In this document: piece by piece, positions 22,946 through 37,245 of the stretch
Numbering within the stretch: position 1 is the first letter of the stretch
Layout of the letters: every line of letters begins with the position of its first letter
Assembly: GCA_028023455.1 (NCBI GenBank)
Contig: JAQFVV010000012.1
Coordinates: 16,068,364 to 16,132,363, forward strand
Length of the DNA: 64,000 nucleotides
DNA from: Epiperipatus broadwayi
Lineage: Eukaryota > Onychophora > Udeonychophora > Euonychophora > Peripatidae
Direction: 5' to 3'
Position numbers and translations under genes: made by a program
Notes under the pieces: model-generated
Told to the model about the DNA's origin: nothing
The model's input: only the letters and a program-made list of their open reading frames with translations
Databases searched by the model: none

Positions 22946-25372
22946 TGTACCGGTCAACCACTTATTCCGTTAATATAAGCATGCGCACAAATCGAACATG
23001 AAAAGAAATATGGCGACATGCCGGAATAAGAAGAAATTTAAATACTTTACCATAATATTATTACGGACACAGAAGATACTTATAAAAAGATTGATTCTTA
23101 CATATCTTTGGGGGATGACTCTAAACCAACCCCTCATGCCACTCCCAGAAGAAAAACTAATTCTCCTCCTGAAAGGATATGCAATTTCAATTATTATTGG
23201 GCATATATGAATATAAATAATTATTCAAACAAAATTAATAAACAAGTATCCTCTTGATAAATAAAGATTTAAGACCCGGTAAGATGATTTCCCATTTGCT
23301 AGCTCAGCGTACTCTATTCTCAGTTAAAAGAATGGGGATCGGAAAACTCGCACAATTAATTAATAATATAGTTAGAGAAAGTAAATGACAAAGAGAATAA
23401 AAAAATATATGGCAGTAGTCACTTTAGAATTATAATATAAATATTTTATTAACACAAATTAATATTCCCAGATTGATTAAATATACGAAGCAAATATTAC
23501 ACACACATATAATCATTTTAACAAACAAAAACTATAATCATAAAGAAATACTTGACAAAGCAATCATTAAATTAAATAAAGGAAAATTACTTTCTTAATA
23601 AGAAAAAATGAATTAAATATATTATACGTGAGAGATAAGTGATCTGTAGATTATAAACTCACACAAGTGCATTAAGCGAACAAGGAAAATTTAACAAGTT
23701 ACATGAAAGATCTGTTTGTTTACATATGTACATAAGACATATATTTACGAAATGTGTATTAAATTTAAATAAAATAAACACACAAAAATAGTGTACCAGA
23801 TAAAAGTCTATAAGCTTCATCCTTCTATGGGTTTTGAGTGGGCTATACATCTACTGCAGCAAGGGCTGGACTTGACTGCGGCACAAGTTCATAGAATTGA
23901 TCATCATCACTTTGGTGTTTGAATCTCGGCATTTACATTCTGTTGGGATGGCAGGAGCGGAGCTGGATGGATGTGCTGAAGTGGGCTTCTACCCCATAAT
24001 CATTCTATATACAGGAAAGTGCTTGATTTGCATCTTTAGGCTGGACAACGGATATTACACACTATAAACAGTCTTTTCTTGTTTTACTAATTCTGGGTTA
24101 ATTACAGGCTTCAATGGCATGTTGCAATTAAACTTCCATCAGCATCAACTGAGTATATGGTGGAATAATTATCTGTCCATCATTTAGCTTTCCAATAGTT
24201 GGCTAGATAACTGACATTACTCAACACCACTTAATAGTCCGATGTTTAAACCATTGGCTACTCACTGGTTAACTGCTCAAATGGTTATTTGAATGACTGC
24301 TGAATTAGTGTCCGTTGGTTCAGAATGACTGAAGGAATTTTTAATTAGAGTAAATGCCATGGATTAGGTGAATCAAAATCAGCATGCTTGCTCAAAAGGT
24401 TGCAAGACTTCACGTGGTTCCATTAACAGCATTAGCTTAACAATAAAACTTAGACTTAGGCTCCTAATAAGATTTGTCTTTGAAGAACAAAAATGAACTG
24501 CCTTCTCCCCACTTCAGAACAGAACTATCTCTTCAATACCCCTTCAATTCCGGTATCCCCTCCAAGAAAGAAAAATCAATTAATTAAATCTTTTTTTGGT
24601 TTTACTAATTGTTTTTAAGAATTTGATTTCCAATTAGTTTTTTTTTATATCTCCATTTAGATCACATATATCCCTAATGAAAATTTTAATGAATGATAAC
24701 ATCTTTTTCATTTTTCCTTTAGTAATTACATTATTACAATCGGAGTTTTAACAAAAATATTTCATTTAGATTGGGCATTCTTCTCTCCCAGCATTATCGC
24801 AAGTTTAATCAAGTTCTTTTTGTCCAGTTGAAATTATTTTAGAATGGACAGGAAATCAGAATGCCTTTAGGCTTTTCTTAAATTTAAGACAATGACCCCT
24901 TTCTCTTGCTCAAATGCAACTGAAGAGAAAAACAACCATTAAAACTTCGATTTTGAAATTATTTCTAACTTATTTTTAAATAGTAATATGTAAAAAGGAA
25001 CATTTTACATTTTGTAAACACTCAAAAAAAATATAGATACAGAATAACAATTTGCCAAATAAATGCTGTTTCTTTAACAAACAAAAATATTTAAAATTAT
25101 AAATACATTTTGGCGTTTCTTTTTCTTTTTAAAAAAATAAAAAACAAAAATCAAAATTACAAATACATATTTCTAAGCCTTTAAATATTGGCTTTAATCA
25201 TATATGTGTGTGAGTTTATGTTATAGCCACAGTTCTCTCTCTTAATTTATAACAAAGTTTGATTACATAAACAGTATACCCCCCCCCCAATTTAATGGCT
25301 TTTTACGTATTTTCGGCCATTAATTTGTCTAACATTATCTTGTGCTTGGCCACATCAACCGTGCCTCACCCA
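22946..25372 (-). repeat. LTR2 (shared by tandem units 1 and 2)
   Basis: A copy of the 2.4 kb LTR that serves as 5' LTR for internal 1 and 3' LTR for internal 2, which is the mark of a tandem LTR array. The antisense frame at 22998-23210 is the same shadow as in LTR1. Confidence 0.85.
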
Positions 25373-26158
25373 ATACCTCCCTCCGACATGAGACATTTAA
25401 TGAGTTTATCATTTAATGTCTTTCTCATTAATCATATTTTCCGAAAACTTAAAATTCTGTAACATATATCTTTAATGAACAATAGACAATACATCCAAAA
25501 AACCAGAGGTATGGAACCTCATCTCCCAAGCATTGACACATACAGGCCGAGACTGCATCAATCTCCCCGGGCCAGAAACACTAAGCAACACAGAATCACA
25601 GCATAAAGATCTCTGTCATATCTAGAACTCAGCGACAGCCAGGCAAAGTAAAATGTGAGAGTCAAATGACTACATCTTAAAACAAAAAGGCAGGTATTTT
25701 AACCAAGAGCCCTACTGACATATAAATAAGTAAATGCACCCATGCTCATTCTCTATGGAGACTTATAGGGTATTTTGCATTATCGGACAATTGGTCCCAG
25801 AGGAATTTTCATCTCTGCCCATCCACTGCACCCATGCTCGTTCCTTATTGAGGCTTACAGAGTCTTTTGCAATGGAATAGATCCCAGAGGAATTTTCATC
25901 TCTGCATACTCTGCCACGGCGTCATGGAACTTCCAAACCACACAAAGATCTCCAAGTGCTCTCCTGCACTCTCACCATCTCTAATCCCAGGACATAGAAG
26001 GTACGGACTGACCTACATCCACAACACTCAGAAAATTGAAGTCCACACATCCGACCCTCAAATGACATGACCATTTATTATAAAAACCTACTTTCTGTCT
26101 TTACTACACCCAGGCCTAGGCGAAGGTGATTTAGCCCCCTTTACTTTTCCTTTATATA

Positions 26159-27626
26159 CTAGCTCATCGATTCTCTTTTCCACAGTATCATTGTCTGTCG
26201 TTCACTTAAGATTTCTGGAATGCTTATCATTATACCAAAGATCATGTTCACCCGTATATTTGTTTTCCCCCAACCCATTGTATTGATGCCAATGTTTTCA
26301 TGGGTTCTATCTGGTGGATGGCCCTGCTGGCTCATGTCCACCTATCCTCCGACTCTATTGAATTGGTATTGGCCGTGAGAAGCATTTGCTCAATTCTAAA
26401 GGGTAGGTTGTGGCGTATTATCCTTATGATCTGGCCTTCTGATGTGCGACATGCACTCAGTGTCTTTCTTGGAAAAATTTTAGATAGTTCTCTCCCCCAT
26501 TGGCCCTATACTTCTCTTGCATTATATGATATAAGATGGTCTCCTGGCGCTCTTCACTCCAGAAATTCCTCACTAGTGCTTCTTTATAACCCTCAAAGGT
26601 CGATGGTTGGTGGAACAAAGATTTTCACTATGACTGAGCTTCACCCTGTAGGTGGTTACATGCGATGGCTAGTTTATTTTTCTCTACCATTCTGATAACA
26701 CTGAAATACTTTTCCAAGCTATTTATATGCTCCAATGGAGCTTCCCCAGCTTGCCCCTCAAAAATTCTAATTTTTAAAAACTGGTTAATGTTAGATTGAT
26801 ATATCTGACACTCCTCTGCTATCTTAGCCTCTCCAAATTCTTGCTGCCTAGGTCTTACTTTTGCATCTTCTCTGCTATCTGATCCCTGATTTACTATCAA
26901 ATCACTATTATCCTCATATCCTTCAACTATTTTCATACGTATTGTATCATTCCCTGTCGTTATTTTCTTTCTAGCTCTATTTTTATCCTCCACCCTTTGT
27001 TCCATCTCCCTTATTCTAATCTCCCCCTTATCCACTATCATTTTTGGTTATCTTATCATAGTGATATCTTATTTTTCCATCAACTGTTTTTCGATTCGAC
27101 CAACTGTCTTGCACAGATTCTCTATTTGCTCATCACTCCCAGTTATGCACAGTTCTATCTTTTCTATCCCATTATTATAACCTTTCACCGTTTCTTCAAC
27201 CCTTTCGTCTATTTTTTTATGTATTCCCTGATAGTCCACTTCCATTAACTGCTGCCTTGCCTGGATCTCTTCCAGCCTATCACTATTAATTTGATGGAGG
27301 TCCTTACATTCTTTCTTCACACTTTGAAGTCTTGTTTCGAACCCCAAGGTCATTTCTTTCCGGAAATCATCAAGCGTTTTAGCTACATCTCGTACTATTT
27401 CCGTTTTCATATCTTTTATCTCCCTTGACATCTGGTTGAGGTCGAGTCTCATGGTATTGAAAAATCTTTCTATCATTGTCACCAGGTTTTCTTTTTTCTC
27501 CATGGGTTTTTCTTCACTTTGCGGCTCCATTGCTGCCTCTATTCCACTTTCAGATATTTTAGGCTAGCTTATTTCCACCCTTTCCCCATTTATTTTGTCG
27601 TGCTTCTCACTCATATCTACCTTTTG
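26159..27626 (-). pseudogene. Gag, copy 2 (stops)
   Basis: Homologous to the gag of internal 1, with a longer uninterrupted stretch. The coiled-coil part spans 27530-27069 (MEPQSEEKPMEKK, then NTMRLDLNQMSREIKDMK). The capsid-like part spans 27041-26628 (IRIFEGQAGEAPLEHINSL, IACNHLQGEAQS). In-frame stops sit near 27560, at 27071-27069 and at 27050-27048. The first Trp of the WW pair has become TAG at 26628-26630. No zinc knuckle or pol follows before the LTR. It probably cannot make a full Gag. Confidence 0.8.
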
Positions 27627-28139
27627 TCTTCTGGACTGTGATCTTGTCCATATATACAGTATTATTTTCAATTGTTTATAAATATTTGCTTTGTTATACC
27701 ACTTTAACTATATTTTATTTGATTACTTATTAAGATTATGGTTTAAAGCTACTTTTATTCACTTATTTTCTTTTTATTTCTTTTCATAAAATTATTCAGC
27801 GCGCGCCTTACCGAGCTTTCCTTATCCCTACCGTCATTTATTTCTCCCCTATATTTCCCTTACTCATTTATTGACTATAAATAATAAACTTATTCTGAGA
27901 TCGCTCTTCAAACAACAATAATAAAAATATAAAAACTAAGCTAACATTAAATTGTACACGTATTGAAATTGTTTTCAAGACAAAACGAAAAAGAAATTGA
28001 TCGTGAATAGCATTACGATTCTAACTGTTACGTGCTGTCAAAAACAAAATTTCCTATCATGCAATTTCACAATTCTACGTTATTCAAGCAAGATTTACTT
28101 TCCTAATTTCTCTTTTTACAAAAAAAAAAATCTTTATTT

Positions 28140-28545
28140 CCGAAGTCCGCCGCTTGTTTTTATACAATACGTAGTTTACGCTTGTATACAGCAGTCTATT
28201 TCTTTCTACATTTTATTTATCTAACTTTTTAATTTATTTTTTTATTATAAACATTTATATATGGCAAAACAATCTAAACCAATAATATTGTAGCGACAAA
28301 GGTCGCTTCAAAAACAAAATAAACTTTAAAGTTCTTATTTATTAAGATTCACCACCTGTTTTTATACAATACGTAGTTTACACTTGTATACTATCATTTA
28401 TTTATTTCCACAACATTTTATTTATCTAACCTTTTTAATTTATTTTTATTGTAAATATTTATATACGACTAAAACAATCTAAATCAATAATATTGTAGCG
28501 ACCTTTGTCGCTTCAAAAACAAAATAAAAAGTTTAAAGTTCTTAT
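28140..28545. repeat. 203-bp tandem duplication in the leader (internal 2)
   Basis: Two imperfect copies. Each ends in an AGCGAC/GTCGCT hairpin: loop AAAG at 28292-28307 and loop CTTT at 28497-28512, so the loop is inverted between the copies. Confidence 0.85.
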
Positions 28546-28699
28546 TCATTAAGATTCGTAATCATAAACTCTTTTTTCAAATCTTGTCTCTATAAAAAAA
28601 AATCATTCCGAATACTTTTGAGATTTTGCGAGATTTTCTCTTTTCTTTAGTTACGTTTAGTGGCCGTGTTTTTCCTATACTGGCCACGTTAAGTAAGGC

Positions 28700-28717
28700 C
28701 TTACACGTTAGGCGCCA
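28700..28717 (-). promoter_or_regulatory. Primer-binding site of the array element (tRNA-Lys type)
   Basis: TGGCGCCTAACGTGTAAG on the minus strand resembles the tRNA-Lys site with four changes. The matching site in internal 3 (37420-37403) is the same. In internal 1 it is more decayed. An 11-base spacer separates it from the LTR end, longer than usual. Confidence 0.65.
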
Positions 28718-28728
28718 AAATTTACGTC

Positions 28729-31132
28729 TGTACCGGTCAACCGCTTACTCCGTTAATATAAGCATGCGCACAAATTGAACATGAAAAGAAATATGGCGAC
28801 ATGCCGGAATAAGAAGAAATTTAAATACTTTACTGTAATATTATTACGGACACAGAAGATACTTATAAAAAGATTGAATCTTACATATCTTTGGGGGATG
28901 ACTCTAAACCAACCCCTCGTGCCACTCCCAGAAGAAAAACTAATTCTCCTCCTGAAAGGATATGCAATTTCAATTATTATTGGGCATATATGAATATAAA
29001 TAATTATTCAAACATAATTAATAAACAAGTATCCTTGTGATAAATAAAGATTTAAGACCCGGTAAGATGATTTCCCATTTGTTAGCTCAGCGTACTCTAT
29101 TCTCAGTTAAAAGAATGGGGATTGGAAAACTTGCATAATTAATTACTAATATAGTTAGAGAAAGTAAATGACAAAGAGAATAACAAAAAAAAATAGATGA
29201 CAGTAGTCACTTTAAAATTATAATATAAATATTTTATTAACACATTATTCCCAGATTGATTAAATATACGGAGCAAATATCACACACCATATAATCATTT
29301 TAACAAACAAAAACTATAATCGTAAAGAAATACTCGTCAACGCAATCATTAAACTAAATAAAGGGAAATACCTTTCTTAAAGGAAAAAATGAATTAAATA
29401 ATTATACGTGAGAGATAAGTGATCTGTGGATTATAAACTCACACACGTGCATTAAGCAAATAAGGAAAAATTAACAAGTTACTTTAAAAGATGTGTTTGT
29501 GTACATATATACATAAGACATATATTTACGAAATGTGTATTAAATTTAAATAAAATAAACACAAAAAATAGTATACCCGTTGAAGTCTCTAAGCTTCATG
29601 CTTCTATGGGTTTTGAGTGGGCTGTACATTTACTGCGGCAAGGGCTGGACTTGACTGCGGTACAAGTTCATAGAATTGATCATCATCACTTTGGTGTTTG
29701 AATCTCGGCATTTCCATTCGGTTGGGATGGCAGGAGAGGAGCTGGAAGGATGCACTGAAGTGGGCTTCTACCGGACAGAATCATTCTATATACAGGAAAG
29801 TGCTTGATTTGCATCTTTAGGCTGGACAACGGATATTACACACTATAAACAGTCTTTTCTTGTTTTACGAATTCTGGGTTAATTACAGGCTTCAATGGCA
29901 TGTTGCAATTAAACTTCCATCAGTATCAACTGAGTATATGGTGGAATAATTATCTGTTCATTTAGCTTTCCAATAGTTGGCTAGATAACTGACGTTACTC
30001 AACACCACTTAGTAGTCCGATGTTTAAACCGTTGGCTACTCACTGGTAAACTGCTCGAATGATTATTTGAATGACTGCTGAATTAGTGTCTGTTGGTTCA
30101 GAATGACTGAAGGAATTTTTAATTAGAGTAAATGCCACGGATTAAATGAATCAAAATCAGCATGCTTGCTCAAAAAGTTGCAAGACTTCACATGATTCCA
30201 TTAACAGCATTAGCTTAACGATAAACTTAGACTTAGGCTCATAATAAGATTTGTCTTTGAAAAACAAAAACGAACTGTCTTCTCCCCACTTCAGAACAGA
30301 ACTCTCTTCAATATCCCTTCAATTCCGGTATCCCCTCCAAGAAAGAAAAATCGATTAATTAAATCTTTTTTTGGTTTTACTAATTGTTTTAAGAATTTGA
30401 TTTCCAATTAGTTTTTTTTCATATCTCCATTCAGATCACATATATCACTAATGAAAATTTTAATGAATGATAACATCGTTTTAATTTTTCCTTTAGTAAT
30501 TACATTATCACAATCAAAGTTTTAACAAAAATATTTCACTTAGATTGGGCATTCTTCTCTCCCAGCATTATCGCAAGTTTAATCAAGTTCTTTTTGTCCA
30601 GTTAAAATTATTTTAGAACGGACAGGAAATCAAAATGCCTTTAGGCTTTTCTTAAATTTAAGACAATGACCCCTTTCTCTTGCTCAAATGCAACTGAAGA
30701 GAAAAACAACCATTAAAACTTCGATTTTGAAATTATTTCTAACTTATTTTTAAATAGTAATATTTAAAATTTTTCTTTTTACATTTTGTAAACACTCAAA
30801 AAAAATATAGATACAGAATAACAATTTGCCAAATAAATGCTGTTTGTTTAACAAACAAAAATAATTAAAATTATAAATACATTTTGGCGTTTCTTTTTTT
30901 TTTTTTTAAAAAAAATCAAAATTACAAATACATATTTCTAAGCCTTTAAATATTGGCTTTAATCATATATGTGTGTGAGCTTATGTTATAGCCACAGTTC
31001 TCTCTCTTAATTTATAACAAAGTTTGATTATATAAATAGTATACCCCCCATTAAATGGCTTTTTACGTATTTTCGGCCATTAATTTGTCTAACATTATCT
31101 TGTGCTTGGCCACATCAAACGTGCCTAGTACA
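28729..31132 (-). repeat. LTR3
   Basis: A 2.4 kb LTR. Its right edge (...TAGTACA on plus, TGTACTAGG on minus) meets a T-rich tract and then sequence not found in the other internal regions. It therefore ends the two-unit part of the array. Confidence 0.85.
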
Positions 31133-32248
31133 ATTTTTTTTTTTTTAAATTATAATATAAAATATAAAAACCAAATTATTAATATAATTGGGATCTTAGA
31201 GCTGACTATGAATATACCGTTATAACTAGCTATATTGCAGATTTTCACGATGTAGAAATTTGCAATAAATTTAATTTTCCAGACAACCAGCTGAGGCCTC
31301 TGGATGACTGTTCCTGACCAAATGCATGGCAAGTAGCGGTTTCGTTTCAAAGAAGGACAAACAATCTACGAAAGTGATCACGAAGATGGATCTCTAAATC
31401 TGATCAATCCGTAAAGTATGAACTCTTGTGTTTATCTAATAGAAACTTTTCCTAAATTTTCAATTAATAGCTGAAAATAAGAACTATTATGTGGCCTAAC
31501 AAATTCAAAATCAATTATTAGTAATTTTTTTTTATGCATCTGTTTAAGCAATCATATCCATTTTCTTTTTTTTTGTGTGTGTTAAGTGTTAATTAAAATG
31601 TATCAAATTAAAGTTGGGTATGGATAGCTGCTTGGATAAAAATTAATAACTATGTTTAAATTCGTTTGTTTATTTTAAGAGGTTAATTTCAGGTTATTTG
31701 TTTCGTAGTTAGGACAATGCTTGTGGAGGGATATATGGGTGTTTATATCAATGTAACGTGAAGCATGTTTAGCATACAGGGCAACGTGCCCAACTGAATG
31801 CATGACCCCAAAAAGGCAGTCATATCGTTGCAATGGTCGCAGACGTATTTCCTGCACTATTGACCCCTTCTAGCTCTATGGACAGGGATTTATAAGTCGG
31901 CAGAAAAGACCGCTCTCCCCCATACATAGCACTCTTTAATTAATTTATATATACATGATTACTTTGCCAGACAGATGACCATTCCTGTACTGGATGAGGA
32001 TCATGGCCTTCAAATAATATCACGCTGTCAGAGGCACATTCCTGTCGGCATGATTTTATGCTAGCATCTTCATATTGCATTGGTTGCGACTACATATCTG
32101 GAAGCAGGCGTTGGTTTGGCTACGAACTTTTAGTCTGAGAGTGAATGAGTGTGTTGATAAGTTTTTTTTTTTGAAGTGAGAAATCTATGTAGCCTATCTA
32201 TACTCAACATGCTAAAATAAAATATTAAAAATGTCCAAAATTTTCGTC
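31133..32248. other. 1.1 kb segment between LTR3 and LTR4
   Basis: This unique sequence has no supported gene. Its right end (CCAAAATTTTCGTC before LTR4) matches the LTR-to-primer-site junction of the other units. It therefore seems to replace a deleted internal region. Minus-strand frames at 31350-31150 and 31857-31675 have no recognisable domains. Confidence 0.5.
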
Positions 32249-34687
32249 TGTACCAGTCAACCACTTACTCTGTTAATATGAGCATGCGCACAAATCGAAC
32301 ATGAAAAGAAATATGGCGACATGCCGGAATAAGGAGAAATTTAAATACTTTACTGTAATATTATTACGGACATAGAAGATACTTATAAACAGATTGATTC
32401 TTACATATCTTTGGGGGATGACTCTAAACCAACCCCTCGCGCCACTCCCAGAAGAAAAACTAATTCTCATCCTGAAAGGATATGCAATTTCAATTATTAT
32501 TGGGCATATATGTATAAATAATTATTCAAATGAAATTAATAAACAAGTATCCTCATGATAAATAAAGATTTAAGACCCGGTAAAATGATTTCCCATTTGC
32601 TAGCTCAGCGTACTCTATTCTCAGTTAAAAGAATGAGGCTCAGAAAACTCGCACAATTAATTACTAATATAGTTAGAGCAAGTAAATGACAAAGAGAATA
32701 ACAAAAAAAAAAATAGATGGCAGTAGTCACTTTAAAATAAATATAAATATTTTATTAACCCATTACCCATACCATTTATATTATGAATACAAAATTAACA
32801 TTGCCAGATTGATTAAATATACAAAACAAATATTACACACTATATAAATCATTTTAACAAACAAAACTATAATCGTAAAGAAATACTTGTCAAAGCAATC
32901 ATTAAACTAAATAAAGGAAAATTTCTTTCTTAGTAAGAAAAATGAATTAAATAATTATATGTGAGAGATAGTGATCTGTGGATAATAAACTCACACACGT
33001 GCAAGGAAAAATTAACAAGTTACTTAAAAGATGTGTTACGTACGTATGTACATAAGATATATATTTAAGAAATGTGTATTACATTTAAAATAAAAAAAAC
33101 ACACAAAAAAATAGTGTACCCGATAAAGTCTATAAGCTTCACATCCTTCTATGAGTTTTGAGAAAGCTATACATCTACTGCGGCAAGGGCTACACTTGAC
33201 TGCGGTACCAGTTCATAGAATTGATCATCATCACTTTGGTGTTTGACTCTCGGCATTTACATTTTGTTGGGACGACAGGAGCGGAGCTGGATGGATGTGC
33301 TGAAGTGGGCTTCTACCCCATAATCATTCTATATACAGGAAAGTGCTTGATTTGCATCTTTAGGCTGGACAACGGATACTACACACTATAAACAGTCTTT
33401 TCTTGTTTTACGAATTCTGAGTTAATTACAGGCTAAATGGCATGTTGCAATTAAACTTCCATCGCCATCAAGTGAGTATATGGTGAAATAATCATCTGCT
33501 CATTTAGCTTTCCAATAGTTGGCTATTTAACTGACGTTACTCAACACCACTTAGTAGTCCAATGTTTAAACCATTGGCTACTAACTGGTTAATTGCTTGA
33601 ATGGTTATTTGAATGACTGCGTGAATTAGTGTCCGTTGGTTCAGAATGACTGAATGAATTTTTAATTAGAGTAACTCTCCAGAATTAGGTTGAATCAGAG
33701 TCAGCATGCTTGCTAAAACGGTTGCAAGACTTCGTGTGGTTCCATGAACAGCATAAGCTTAACAATAAACTTTGACTCCGAATAAGATTTTTCTTTGAAA
33801 AACAAAAATGAACTGCCTTCTCCCCACTTCAGAACAGAACTATCACCTCAATACCCCCTCAATTCCGGTATCCCCTCCAAGAAAGAAAAATCAATTAATT
33901 AAATATTTTTTTGGTTTTACTAATTGTTTTAAGAATTTGATTTCCAATCAGTTTTTTTTATATCTCCATTCAGATAACATATATCACTAATGAAAATTTT
34001 AATGAATGATAACATCTTTTTCATTTTTCCTTTAGTAATTACATTATTACAATCGAAGTTTTAACAAAAATATTTCACTTAGATTGGGCATTCTTCTCTC
34101 CCAGCATTATCACAAGTTTAATCAAGTTCTTTTTGTCCAGTTGAAATTATTTTAGAATGGACAGGAAACTAGAATGCCTTTAGGCTTTTCTTAAATTTAA
34201 GACAATGACCCCCCTCTCTTGCTCAAATGCAACTGAAGAGAAAAACAACCATTAAAACTTCAATTTTGAAATTATTTCTAACTTATTTTTAAATAGTAAT
34301 ATTTAAAATTTTCCTTTTTACATTTTGTAAACACTCAAAAAAAAATATAGATACAGAATAACAATTTGCCAAATAAATGCTGTTTCTTTAACAAACAAAA
34401 ATATTTAAACTTATAAATACATTTTGGCGTTTCTTTTTCTTTTTAAAAAAATAAAAAACAAAAATCAAAATTACAAATACATATTTCTAAGCCTTTAACT
34501 ATTGGCTTTAATCATATATGTATGTGAGTTTATGTTATAGCCACAGTTCTCTCTCTTAATTTATAACAAAGTTTGATTATATAAGTAGTATACCCCCCCC
34601 CCCATTTAATGGTTTTTTATGTATTTTCGGCCATTAATTTGTCTACCATTATCTTGTGCTTGGCCACATCAAACTTGCTTGGACACA
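32249..34687 (-). repeat. LTR4
   Basis: A 2.4 kb LTR copy (starts TGTACCAG on plus; right edge ...GGACACA before ATACCTCCCTCT). The antisense frame seen in other LTRs is broken here by a stop, which argues against that frame being a gene. Confidence 0.85.
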
Positions 34688-35642
34688 ATACCTCCCTCTG
34701 ACATGAGATTTTTAAATGGAGTTTATCATTTAATGTCTTTCTCATTAGTCATATTTTCCGAAAACTTAAAATTCTGTAACATAAATCTTTAATGAACAAT
34801 AGACATGACGACCAAAACCCAGAGGTATGGAACCTCATCTCCCAAGCATTGAGACATACAGGCCGAGACTGCATCGATCTCCCAAGACCAGAAACACTAA
34901 GCAACACAGAATCACAGCATAAATATCTCTGTCATATCTAGAACTCAGCGACATCCAGGCAAAGTAAAATGTGAGTCAAATGACTACATATTAAAACAAA
35001 AAGGCAGGTATTTTAACTAAGAACCCTACTGACATATAAATAAGTAAATGCACCCATGCTCATTCTATATGGAGACTTACAGGGTATTTTGCATTATCGG
35101 ACAATTGGTTGCAGAGGAATTTTCATCTCTGCCATCCACTGCACCCATGCTCATTCCTTATTGAGGCTTACAGAGTCTTTTGCAATGGAATAGATCCCAG
35201 AGGAATTTTCATCTCTGCATACTCTGCCACGGCGTCATGGAACTTCCAAACCACACAAAGATCTCCAAGTGCTCTCCTGCACTCTCACCATCTCTAATCC
35301 CAGGACATAGAAAGTACGGACTGACCTACATCCACAACACTCAGAAAATTGAAGTCCACACATCCGACCCTCAAATGACATAACCAACTAACTTCACTTA
35401 TTCTACTTCCAGAAAACATTTATCTATTTTTTTTAAAATTTATTTATAATTTTCCTCGAATTCAGGTTTATCACCCACATCAAACAATTCTATTCAAACT
35501 CGTATTTCATTTACAAGTCCCTTGTGTTTACTTATTTTATTTAACAGCTGTCCAAGTATGTATATATATATTTTTTAATTACTTTAACCTCAATCAGGCA
35601 GTTCCTTTTTTCTTCTACTATCCTCGCTAGGACCAGAGAATC

Positions 35643-36345
35643 TTAACCCAATTTTATGTCTGGGTTGGTGATCTGGGCAATTATTTTCCGGTTCACGACT
35701 ATCGCACTTAATTCTTCCCTTTCTTTTAGAGCTATCCGACGATCTCTGCCCGTTATTTCTATCCCAGTTCTTTTGATCCCCATTTTACTTTCTATCATAA
35801 ACGTTTCTACTTCCTTCATTACCAAGGAGCTTAAGTCCCTCTTCTTTGGTTCCATATTGAAACCCAGTGCCATCTAGTACTTCCATAAATTCAACCATCT
35901 TCTCTACTACTTTCCTTTCAGCACTTATTTTTACTCTTGTACTTTTCTTGATCTTAGAAGTGTTTTTCTTTATGTTTATTCTAATTTTTATGTTTTCTAC
36001 TTTCTTGTGAATACTTACATCTTTATTTTCAATTACATCAGCGCATGTATTCTCTAACTTTTCTATTCTATGACTTTCTTTAGTCAAATCTATCTCTATC
36101 CTATCTCTATTTTTAATGGAGGTCCTTACATTGTTTTCCCCCTTGGAATCTTGTTCACCCCCCAATGGCATTTCGTTTCTTAAATCATTTATCTGATTAG
36201 ATATGTCTCGTAATTTCTCTCATGCCTTTTATCTCCCTTGACATCTGACTAAGGTCTAGTCTAATAGTATTTACAAACCTTTCCATCATTGCCACTAAGT
36301 TTTTTTCCCCCATGGGTTTTTCTTCACTTTGCAGCTCCATTGCTG
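35643..36345 (-). pseudogene. Divergent gag remnant
   Basis: The start near 36345 reads like gag copies 1 and 2 (MELQSEEKPMGEKN, then DLSQMSREIKGM) and soon hits stops. Open frames at 36171-35785 and 35873-35643 continue as Lys/Glu-rich coiled coil without the capsid motif. It is a different gag subfamily or a rearranged copy, and it is clearly non-functional. Confidence 0.65.
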
Positions 36346-36837
36346 CCTCTATTCCACTTTTTCTTTGTTCACACTTAGATTTTTTTTCTTGGATATTATA
36401 GGCTGTGCTTATTTTTCGCCACTTTACGACTATGGTTTAGCTTATATTTTATTCATTTATTTTCTATTTTCTTTATAAAATTATTCAGCGTGCGCCACAC
36501 CGAGCTCCCCTTGCCCCTACCGTCATTTATTTCTCCCTTCTGTGTTATATTTCCCTTACGCATTTATTGACTATAAATAATAAACTTATTCTGAGATCGC
36601 TCTTCAAACAACAATAATAAAAAAATGTAAAAACCAAGCTAACATTAAATTTACACGTATTGGAATTGTTTTCAAAACAAAACGAAAAAGAAATTGATCG
36701 TGAATAGCATTATGATTCTAACTGTTAAGTGCTGTCAAAAACAAAATTTCCTATCATGCAATTTCACAATTCTACGTTATTCAAGCAAGATTTACTTTCC
36801 TAATTTCTCTTTTTACAAAAAAAAAAATCTTTATTTC

Positions 36838-37245
36838 CGAAGTCCGCCGCTTGTTTTTATACAATACGTAGTTTACGTTTGTATATAGCAGTCTATTTCT
36901 TTCTACCACATTTTATTTATCTAACTCTTAAATTTATTTTTTATTATAAACATTTATATATGGCAAAACAATCTAAACCGATAATATTGTAGCGACAAAG
37001 GTCACTTCAAAAACAAAATAAACTTTAAAGTTCTTATTTATTTATTACGATTCACCACCTGTTTTTATACAATACGTAGTTTACACTTGCATACTATCGT
37101 TTATTTCTTTCCACAACATTTTATTTATCTAACCTTTTTAATTTATTTTTATTGTAAATATTTATATACGACTAAAACAATCTAAATCAATAATATTGTA
37201 GCGACCTTTGTCGCTTCAAAAACAAAATAAAAAGTTTAAAGTTCT
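36838..37245. repeat. 203-bp tandem duplication in the leader (internal 3)
   Basis: Same duplication as in internals 1 and 2, again with AAAG and CTTT loop variants of the hairpin. Confidence 0.85.

Larger units (their letters stand above)
25373..28728 (-). mobile_element. Internal region 2 of the LTR array
   Basis: Same organisation as internal 1. The primer-binding site is better kept: TGGCGCCTAACGTG on the minus strand from 28717, 11 bases inside LTR3. The 203-bp duplication lies at about 28140-28545. The LTR-proximal purine tract mirrors ATACCTCCCTCC at 25374-25385. Confidence 0.75.
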
